A stretch of DNA of 64,000 nt, taken from assembly GCF_002027705.1 (NCBI RefSeq), contig NZ_MBTG01000003.1, positions 124,001 to 188,000 of the forward strand. Reading direction: 5' to 3'. Both the position numbers and the translations under genes were made by a program. Below the pieces are notes generated by a model. The model saw only the letters and a list, made by a program, of their open reading frames with translations, was not told the origin of the DNA and did not search any database. Origin of the DNA: Paenibacillus ferrarius (lineage in GTDB: Bacteria > Bacillota > Bacilli > Paenibacillales > NBRC-103111). Shown piece after piece: positions 58,403 to 64,000 of this stretch; the stretch's first letter is position 1, and each line of letters begins with the position of its first letter.

Positions 58403-58759
58403 ATGTTGAGCCTGCAAATAGAATTTGAGCAAGGCCGAAGAGCGCTGATTGTTAGATTGAAAGGTGAGCTGGATCATCACACAGCAGATAGTGTGAAGGC
58501 TAGGATGGAGGAAGCGATTGCCAAAGAGCATACGCAGCACTTAATTCTTAGTTTGAAAGATCTATCTTTCATGGACAGCTCTGGCCTAGGTGTCATTCTC
58601 GGTCGCTATAAGCAAATTACGAGTAAAGGCGGCAAGATGGTCGTATGTGATGTCTCTCCAGCTGTTTACCGCTTGTTCGAGCTTTCCGGAATGTTCAAGA
58701 TTGTTTCGATTCAAGATAATGAACGCAATGCAATGTCCAGTTTGGAGGTTGCGCTATGA
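58403..58759 (+). CDS. spoIIAA: Anti-sigma F factor antagonist SpoIIAA
   Basis: The 118-residue STAS protein binds SpoIIAB when dephosphorylated and frees sigma-F. The phosphorylated Ser lies in [19 protein letters not shown], the conserved MDSSG motif. The fold begins [23 protein letters not shown] 58403 has GGAAGGAG 6 nt upstream; a frame opening at 58376 adds a short leader. Its stop overlaps spoIIAB by 4 nt. Confidence 0.96.
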   Translation: MLSLQIEFEQGRRALIVRLKGELDHHTADSVKARMEEAIAKEHTQHLILSLKDLSFMDSSGLGVILGRYKQITSKGGKMVVCDVSPAVYRLFELSGMFKIVSIQDNERNAMSSLEVAL

Positions 58760-59202
58760 GTGAACATAACTTTATGACGCTGCAGTTTGCCAGCCGTTCC
58801 GAGAATGAGGCTTTCGCCCGTGTTGCTGTTGCTGCTTTTGTCTCTCAATTAGATCCCACGTTGAATGAATTAACGGATATCAAAACAGTTGTGTCGGAAG
58901 CGGTAACCAATGCCATCATTCATGGCTACAATAACCAGACCGATGGCATTATTACCATTTCCACTCACATTGATGACGATGTGGTTCGCATTACGATTGA
59001 AGACAAAGGTTCAGGTATTGCCGATTTAGAGCAGGCGAAAGAACCGCTGTATACCTCTAAACCAGAGCTGGAGCGTTCTGGCATGGGATTCACGATTATG
59101 GAAAATTTCATGGACGAAGTGGAAGTTGTGACGGCCGTCGGAATCGGAACCAAAATAAACATGTTGAAGCGAATTGAATCTAAAAAAGCTTTATACAATT
59201 AG
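58756..59202 (+). CDS. spoIIAB: Anti-sigma F factor / serine kinase SpoIIAB
   Basis: The 148-residue GHKL-type kinase holds sigma-F inactive and phosphorylates SpoIIAA. It has the N-box [18 protein letters not shown], the G1 box [20 protein letters not shown] and the G2-type [16 protein letters not shown]. The start overlaps the SpoIIAA stop (ATGA), giving coupled synthesis and a fixed ratio of partners. sigF follows after 11 nt. Confidence 0.97.
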   Translation: MSEHNFMTLQFASRSENEAFARVAVAAFVSQLDPTLNELTDIKTVVSEAVTNAIIHGYNNQTDGIITISTHIDDDVVRITIEDKGSGIADLEQAKEPLYTSKPELERSGMGFTIMENFMDEVEVVTAVGIGTKINMLKRIESKKALYN

Positions 59203-59213
59203 GGGTTTGATCT

Positions 59214-59969
59214 ATGGATGTCGATCTGAAGCATGCTTCTCATAGTTATTTAGACGATTCGGAAGTCAAACGGTTAATCGCCCTCAGTCAATCCGGAGAT
59301 GGACTCGCTAGAGAAACACTCGTCAGCTGCAATATCCGCTTGGTCTGGTCAGTGGTTCAACGCTTTTTGAACCGGGGGTACGAAGCCGAAGACTTGTTCC
59401 AGATCGGTTGCATCGGACTGCTGAAGTCCGTTGACAAATTCGATCTCTCTTATGATGTTAAATTCTCAACGTATGCCGTACCGATGATTATCGGTGAGAT
59501 CCAGCGCTTCTTGCGTGATGACGGCACGCTGAAAGTAAGCCGCTCGCTGAAAGAGCTGGCGAATAAGATTCGCAAGACGAAGGATGAGCTGTCCAAGCGT
59601 CTGGGGCGTCTTCCTACGATTAAAGAGGTTGCCGAAGAACTCATGATTACGCCGGAGGAAGTAGTCTTCGCGCAAGAAGCGAATAAGCCGCTCTCCTCGA
59701 TTCATGAGACCGTGTTTGAGAATGATGGAGACCCCATCACATTAATGGATCAGATATCGGATGAATCCGGTGATAAATGGTTTGAGAAACTGGCATTGAA
59801 CGAAGCGATAGGCACGCTTTCTGAACGAGAACGGCTTATTGTGTATCTTCGCTATTTCCGCGACCAGACCCAGTCAGAAGTCGCTAGCAGATTAGGGATT
59901 TCCCAAGTCCAAGTGTCACGATTGGAAAAGAAAATCTTGCAGTCGATCAAGGATCAGATTGCTCAATAA
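59214..59969 (+). CDS. sigF: RNA polymerase sporulation sigma factor SigF
   Basis: The 251-residue sigma factor directs early forespore transcription. It has region 2 (RGYEAEDLFQIGCIGLLKSV, DKFDLSYDVKFSTYAVPMII), region 3 (RFLRDDGTLKVSRSLKELAN) and region 4 with the HTH TQSEVASRLGISQVQVSRLE. It completes the spoIIAA-spoIIAB-sigF operon. SD is AGGGG. A terminator follows at 60006. Confidence 0.97.
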   Translation: MDVDLKHASHSYLDDSEVKRLIALSQSGDGLARETLVSCNIRLVWSVVQRFLNRGYEAEDLFQIGCIGLLKSVDKFDLSYDVKFSTYAVPMIIGEIQRFLRDDGTLKVSRSLKELANKIRKTKDELSKRLGRLPTIKEVAEELMITPEEVVFAQEANKPLSSIHETVFENDGDPITLMDQISDESGDKWFEKLALNEAIGTLSERERLIVYLRYFRDQTQSEVASRLGISQVQVSRLEKKILQSIKDQIAQ

Positions 59970-60005
59970 CGATGGCAGCGCTAACCGTGCAGCCGTGCGA
60001 AATAC

Positions 60006-60040
60006 AAAAAGCCGTTCTCCTCTGGAGAGCGGTTTTTTGC
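60006..60040 (+). terminator. Terminator after sigF
   Basis: AAAAGCCGTTCTCC pairs with GGAGAGCGGTTTT (a few G-T/mismatch positions), then TTTGC. Strong hairpin. Confidence 0.85.
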
Positions 60041-60074
60041 TTATGCAGGTTTATTTATTGCTGCAAGTTATGGA

Positions 60075-60284
60075 TTAGCGGACAGCGCGTCTGTCGTCAG
60101 CGTAAAATCTAACGCAATAGATCCCACATAAGCCAACGATCGTGTAGATGACGCGACTTAGTCCTGAAGATTCCCTGTGAGAATCTCCGCCGAGCAATGC
60201 AGAAACTAAATCCCATTCGAAGAGCCCAACCAAAAGCCAATTCAACGCACCAATAATAACGAGTGTTAATGCGAATTTTGCCAT
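60075..60284 (-). CDS. DUF378 membrane protein
   Basis: The 69-residue protein has two membrane helices: LTLVIIGALNWLLVGLFEWD with the LNWLLVG signature of DUF378, and a second containing VIYTIVGLCGIYCVRFY. The minus-strand ATG has AAGGTGAT upstream. Function unknown. It sits alone between sigF and spoVAA, in opposite orientation. Confidence 0.88.
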   Translation of the reverse strand: MAKFALTLVIIGALNWLLVGLFEWDLVSALLGGDSHRESSGLSRVIYTIVGLCGIYCVRFYADDRRAVR

Positions 60285-60385
60285 GTTATCACCTTCTTTA
60301 TATGGAATAAGTTATCGTTATTCATTTCTTACTATGCCAAATGATTGCTTGCTTTATTCCTGGAGAATTTACCATTCGACCAAGT

Positions 60386-60415
60386 GTTTATGCGTAGGAA
60401 GGATTTTGCATACTA
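60386..60415 (+). promoter_or_regulatory. Probable forespore (sigma-G/F) promoter of spoVA
   Basis: CATACTA at 60409-60415 is a full match to the sigma-G -10 (CATnnTA). GTTTA at 60386-60390 matches GnATR at four of five positions, with an 18-nt spacer. It lies 34 nt before the spoVAA ATG. spoVA is a known sigma-G target. Confidence 0.55.
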
Positions 60416-60448
60416 CTCTTATACATGGAGGATGAAGGGAGTGAGACC

Positions 60449-61081
60449 ATGGCACAGAATGGAGCTCCATATCTCTATATTAGACTTCGTCGCAAAGCAA
60501 GTGTCCGCAAAGGGGCTGTTGTGAAGCTAAGCCAAGTAGCTCAGCTCATTGTGGAGCCTGAATATGAGCAAGCGCTGCATGAGCTGATCATTCATCAACC
60601 GCAGCATGAAGATGGCAATCGCGTATTGATTGATATGATGCTGATTGTTCGCAAAGTCAAAGCGCGATATCCAGAGCTGCAAATCGAGCATTTCGGAGAA
60701 CCGCATGTACTTCTGGAAATCTTCACAGACAACAAGAAGGCCAGCCCGGTTCTGATTGGCTTGGTATGGCTGCTCTTATTTATCGGTTCAGGGCTCGCGA
60801 TCATGAATTTTCACGCCGATGTTTCTATGCTTCAAGTTCACCAACGCATCTATGAGCTGATGACGGGGAAGAAAGTTGATCACCCGTTAATCTTGCAAAT
60901 TCCATATTCCCTGGGCATTGGAGTGGGGATGGTCATATTCTTCAATCATCTCTTCAAGAAGAAGTTCAATGAAGAACCGAGCCCTTTGGAGTTGGAAATG
61001 TTCATGTATCAAGAAAATATCAATCATTACGTCATCACGGAAGAATATATGAAAATCCATTCGGAAGGAGAGTCGAAGTGA
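60449..61081 (+). CDS. spoVAA: Stage V sporulation protein AA
   Basis: The 210-residue protein has an N-terminal soluble domain (YLYIRLRRKASVRKGAVVKL, VAQLIVEPEYEQALHELIIH) and two membrane helices (about residues 107-127 and 150-170). SpoVA proteins move dipicolinic acid into the forespore and out in germination. ATG 60449 is preferred, with AAGGGAGTGAG upstream, over ATG 60425. Stop overlaps spoVAB. Confidence 0.92.
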   Translation: MAQNGAPYLYIRLRRKASVRKGAVVKLSQVAQLIVEPEYEQALHELIIHQPQHEDGNRVLIDMMLIVRKVKARYPELQIEHFGEPHVLLEIFTDNKKASPVLIGLVWLLLFIGSGLAIMNFHADVSMLQVHQRIYELMTGKKVDHPLILQIPYSLGIGVGMVIFFNHLFKKKFNEEPSPLELEMFMYQENINHYVITEEYMKIHSEGESK

Positions 61082-61500
61082 TTACCCTTCTCGGGGAAAG
61101 TCTATTAATCGCATTTATAGGGCTGGCAGGCGGTATCGCTGTAGGCAGCGGGATGGTTGCCTTCCTGGTGGTGCTCGATATCATCCCAAGGCTGGCGCAA
61201 ATCACCTACTCTTTTACCAAAATACGCGCTTATGAAGCGGCGGTGGTGCTGGGCTCACTTTTTTTTACATGGGTCGATTTCAGCGATATCGAGCTCCCGC
61301 TTTTTCCGATGGGAACAGCGATAGTTGGTGTATTCGCAGGTTGTTTCGTCGGTATGCTTGCAGCTGCGCTAACAGAAATTATTAATGTACTTCCCATTTT
61401 GGCCAAACGTGTGGGTATGGATTCTTATATGATTTTACTGCTTATGGCTATGATTTTCGGTAAAGTATTTGGTTCGTTGTTTGAGTGGCTATTTTATTAA
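61078..61500 (+). CDS. spoVAB: Stage V sporulation protein AB
   Basis: The 140-residue polytopic protein has four hydrophobic segments, with GESLLIAFIGLAGGIAVGSG at the N-terminus and LLMAMIFGKVFGSLFEWLFY at the end, as in SpoVAB. GTG 61078 overlaps the spoVAA stop (GTGA). In B. subtilis spoVAC follows; here spoVAF does, after 24 nt. Confidence 0.92.
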   Translation: MITLLGESLLIAFIGLAGGIAVGSGMVAFLVVLDIIPRLAQITYSFTKIRAYEAAVVLGSLFFTWVDFSDIELPLFPMGTAIVGVFAGCFVGMLAAALTEIINVLPILAKRVGMDSYMILLLMAMIFGKVFGSLFEWLFY

Positions 61501-61524
61501 CAGAGGCTGAAGGGGGCTCGCTCG

Positions 61525-63153
61525 ATGAAATTGATTGTAAAAAAAGGCAATGCCAGCGATAAAAGTGACTCGAACGGCACGCAGCAGCAATCCGATAATC
61601 AGCAATCCGACAAGCTGGCGATCGATGAGGAGGGAAATTTGTCTCCGTACAATCCGATAACGGATATGACCGCTGAGGAAAAAGCGCTTAAAACCCAAGA
61701 AGACGTTCCTCGAAGCTTGCGCGAAATTCAAAGGGTACTCGAAGAGCGGGTAGGGCTGAACCGGAGCTTTGATCTGGTTCTTCGCGAAATGGTGTTTGGC
61801 ACCAAGCGTGTGGGCATTTTCTTCTGCAACGGCTTTGCGAAGGATACCGTATTAACGGATATTCTTACAAGGCTAACGTATGCCGACAAAGAAGCCGTTT
61901 CCTATCATACCCTAGAAGCGTTCTTCGAGAAGCTGATTCCACATATTCAAGTTAAAACTTACAAGAAAATGTCAGAAATCGTAGGACAAGTATTGATGGG
62001 CGGAACGGCCTTCTTCATCGAAGGCGAGATCGCCGCGATTACGATTGATGTCAAAAATTATCCAGTGCGCTCTATCGCGGAGCCTGATCTGGAGCGGGTA
62101 GTTCGCGGTTCACGCGATGGATTCGTCGAAACCTTGCTGCTGAATGTCACTTTGGTGAGACGAAGAATACGTGACGAGCGATTAAAGCTGGAAATTATGC
62201 AAATCGGCAAAAGAACGAAAACGGACGTGTGTGTGTCTTACATCAATGACATTGCCAATGCAGATTTAGTGAAGGCAATCAAAGATAAAATTAAGGGCGT
62301 AGCTATCGACGGACTCCCACTAGGTGAAAAACAGCTCGAAGAAGCGATCGTGAATAAAGGGTGGAATCCATATCCGATGGTGCGCTATTCAGAGCGTCCT
62401 GACGTTGTCTCCGCACATCTGCTCGAAGGTCATGTCTGTGTGTTTGTGGACACTTCGCCGAGCGTGATGATTTTGCCAACAACGTTTTTCCATCATGTGC
62501 AGCACGCCGAGGAATATCGGCAAACTCCTTTTATCGGCACGTATTTAAGGTGGGTGCGATTCGTTGGGATTATGGCCTCCCTCTTCTTGCTGCCGCTCTG
62601 GTTCATGATGGTGATGGATCCGTCCTTAAAGCCAGCAGGGTTGGAATTCCTCGGTCCGCAGAAGGAAGGCACTCTGCCATTGTTAGTTCAGTTCCTGCTG
62701 GCTGATATCGGAATAGATTTGATGCGCATGGCAGCCGTACATACACCTACACCGCTTGCAACAGCGATGGGTCTGGTTGCAGCCATTTTAGTGGGCGATA
62801 TTGCTGTTAAAGCCGGCTTGTTCATCAATGAGGTTATCTTGTATCTGGCCCTTGCCTCCATTGGGATGTTTGCCACCCCGAGTTATGAATTAGGGCTGGC
62901 TAATCGAATCGTCCGGCTTGCTCTACTCGTCATTGTGGCCGTCTTCCATGTTCCGGGTTTTGTGATCGGGTCCACGTTATGGCTCATTTTATTAGCAACC
63001 AGAAAATCGTACAATGCTCCGTACATGTGGCCTTTCATTCCATTTAATGCGAAGAGCTTTTTCTCCATTCTGGTTCGTCGTCCTGTGTTGGCCGGCAAAA
63101 CACGATTAAGCCTTACCAAGCCTATTGACGGTACACGTCAGCCTAAATCGTAA
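61525..63153 (+). CDS. spoVAF: Stage V sporulation protein AF (GerA-family)
   Basis: The 542-residue protein has a GerA-type N-terminal domain (about residues 55-330; LNRSFDLVLREMVFGTKRVG, RIRDERLKLEIMQIGKRTKT) and a membrane part of about five helices (about 345-500). It ends NAPYMWPFIPFNAKSFFSIL. This is the layout of SpoVAF and germinant-receptor A subunits; position after spoVAB and before lysA decides for SpoVAF. SD AAGGGGGC. Confidence 0.93.
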   Translation: MKLIVKKGNASDKSDSNGTQQQSDNQQSDKLAIDEEGNLSPYNPITDMTAEEKALKTQEDVPRSLREIQRVLEERVGLNRSFDLVLREMVFGTKRVGIFFCNGFAKDTVLTDILTRLTYADKEAVSYHTLEAFFEKLIPHIQVKTYKKMSEIVGQVLMGGTAFFIEGEIAAITIDVKNYPVRSIAEPDLERVVRGSRDGFVETLLLNVTLVRRRIRDERLKLEIMQIGKRTKTDVCVSYINDIANADLVKAIKDKIKGVAIDGLPLGEKQLEEAIVNKGWNPYPMVRYSERPDVVSAHLLEGHVCVFVDTSPSVMILPTTFFHHVQHAEEYRQTPFIGTYLRWVRFVGIMASLFLLPLWFMMVMDPSLKPAGLEFLGPQKEGTLPLLVQFLLADIGIDLMRMAAVHTPTPLATAMGLVAAILVGDIAVKAGLFINEVILYLALASIGMFATPSYELGLANRIVRLALLVIVAVFHVPGFVIGSTLWLILLATRKSYNAPYMWPFIPFNAKSFFSILVRRPVLAGKTRLSLTKPIDGTRQPKS

Positions 63154-63160
63154 TCACGAA

Positions 63161-63196
63161 GAAAAAGGGCGCAGATCACGGGTGCCCTTTTTCTTA
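63161..63196 (+). terminator. Terminator after spoVAF
   Basis: GAAAAAGGGC pairs with GCCCTTTTTC, loop GCAGATCACGGGT, then TTATT. Good intrinsic terminator before lysA. Confidence 0.85.
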
Positions 63197-63316
63197 TTGC
63201 GAGGATAAGTGTATTGTCAAATGAGCTTTCCCTATGGTACTTTTATTAGTAATGCGTATTGCCGCTTAAGCGGATAATGGGTAAGAAATGGTTCCGGAAG
63301 AAGGGGAAATCAAGCT

Positions 63317-64000
63317 ATGTATTTACACGGTACTAGTAAAGTAAACGATCAAGGCCACCTCGAAATCGGCGGTGTCGATGCCACACAGCTAGTTGCGGAA
63401 TACGGCACGCCTTTATATGTATTTGATGAAGCGTTAGTACGTCAACGTTGTCGTGAGTTTGTTGACGCCTTCCGCGCGTCCGGCTTGAAATTTCAAGTGG
63501 CTTATGCCAGCAAAGCATTTTGTGTGATGGCGATGTGCCGTATCGTGGAAGAAGAAGGAATGTCCTTGGACGTAGTTTCCGATGGAGAGCTGTACACGGC
63601 GCTGCAGGCGGGTTTTCCTGCTGAACGCATTCATTTCCATGGCAATAACAAAACTGTGGATGAGATCGAAATGGCCATAGATGCACAAATCGGCTGTTTT
63701 GTTGTAGATAATTTTATTGAGCTTCAATTATTGAACGCCATTGCCGGAGATAAACGCCAGAAAGTAAAAGTTTTGCTGCGTATTACACCAGGGGTAGAAG
63801 CGCATACGCATGAGTTCATCTCTACAGGCCAAACCGATTCCAAATTCGGCTTTGATTTGGGGAATGGGTCCGCTATGCGTGCGATCAAAGAAGCGGCTTC
63901 CTTAAGCAATTTGGACGTTCTCGGTGTGCATTCCCATATCGGATCACAAATTTTTGAAGTAGAAGGATTCCGTATTGCTGCTGAGAAAGTTGCTGGCTTT
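63317..64000 (+). CDS. lysA: Diaminopimelate decarboxylase, N-terminal part (partial)
   Basis: The first 228 codons of LysA lie in the window; the frame is still open at 64000. The PLP-binding Lys is in FQVAYASKAFCVMAMCRIVE. SLDVVSDGELYTALQAGFP, IHFHGNNKTVDEIEMAI, STGQTDSKFGFDL and LDVLGVHSHIGSQIFEVE follow as in the alanine-racemase-like barrel. It makes lysine from meso-DAP. ATG 63317 has GAAGGGG 10 nt upstream. lysA after spoVAF is also the B. subtilis order. Confidence 0.96.
   Translation, partial: MYLHGTSKVNDQGHLEIGGVDATQLVAEYGTPLYVFDEALVRQRCREFVDAFRASGLKFQVAYASKAFCVMAMCRIVEEEGMSLDVVSDGELYTALQAGFPAERIHFHGNNKTVDEIEMAIDAQIGCFVVDNFIELQLLNAIAGDKRQKVKVLLRITPGVEAHTHEFISTGQTDSKFGFDLGNGSAMRAIKEAASLSNLDVLGVHSHIGSQIFEVEGFRIAAEKVAGF

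Overview
This window is a 64 kb stretch of a spore-forming low-to-mid-GC Firmicute chromosome, most probably Paenibacillus or a close member of the Paenibacillaceae. That reading rests on gene content and order: the spoIIIA tail followed by accB-accC-Asp23, nusB-folD-xseAB-ispA-dxs-tlyA-argR-recN-spoIVB-spo0A, then further on bkd genes, nudF, spoIIM, fur, xerD, deoB, punA, pdp, dacF, spoIIA-sigF, spoVA and lysA. This is the same backbone as the yqh-yqi-yqk-spoIIA arc of Bacillus subtilis, with Paenibacillus-like insertions (AmaP trio, complete anaerobic cobalamin operon, SteA cluster). Strong SD sequences, TTG/GTG starts and the Spo0A box are all Bacillales-like. No rRNA, tRNA, insertion sequence, prophage or CRISPR array was seen.

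Layout. 1-2428: end of spoIIIA (AE partial, AF, AG, AH), the mother-cell half of the feeding-tube channel. 2585-5951: biotin carboxyl carrier and carboxylase of acetyl-CoA carboxylase, then an Asp23/AmaP/DUF2273 envelope-stress trio. 6121-13954: nusB, folate, exonuclease VII, isoprenoid (ispA, dxs), tlyA, a small membrane protein and argR. 13970-18189: recN, spoIVB and spo0A, the last with three perfect 0A boxes upstream. 18190-23158: an accessory stretch with a REP-like inverted repeat, an SNase lipoprotein, a YjcZ-type mini-protein missed by length filters, two other small genes, an MBL-fold hydrolase and an orphan guanylate-kinase-like gene. 23210-34053: a cobalamin riboswitch with a downstream terminator controls ten tightly packed genes for the anaerobic (cobalt-early) route as far as cobyrinic acid a,c-diamide.

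34105-38727: small uncharacterised genes and a three-gene operon of SteA homologue, family-2 glycosyltransferase and MraY/WecA-like phosphoglycosyltransferase, then DUF2627. 38898-43839: branched-chain 2-oxoacid dehydrogenase (E3, E1alpha, E1beta, E2) without the usual ptb-bcd-buk genes or BkdR. 43842-49617: a Prli42-like stressosome mini-protein, an M20 peptidase, DUF3866, an MciZ-like FtsZ inhibitor antisense to the DUF3866 3' end, nudF, an endonuclease-Q-like PHP protein, spoIIM and fur. 49784-56892: alanine dehydrogenase, DUF4227, xerD and nucleoside salvage (deoB, punA, pdp), with a YvyF-like zinc-ribbon protein and a free-standing CuA-type cupredoxin between. 57100-64000: dacF, the spoIIA operon with sigF, DUF378, a reduced spoVA cluster (AA, AB, AF only) and the start of lysA.

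The most interesting pattern not captured by ordinary annotation is a hairpin placed 1-4 nt upstream of the AGGAGG Shine-Dalgarno of at least six unrelated genes (accC, nusB, bkdAA, bkdB, punA and a minus-strand Cys-rich gene). Two of these share a near-identical hairpin built around the same 15-nt core. Other items worth checking are the antisense MciZ gene, the SteA-glycosyltransferase operon, the nuclease-fold-like membrane protein between tlyA and argR, the CuA cupredoxin and the reduced spoVA cluster.
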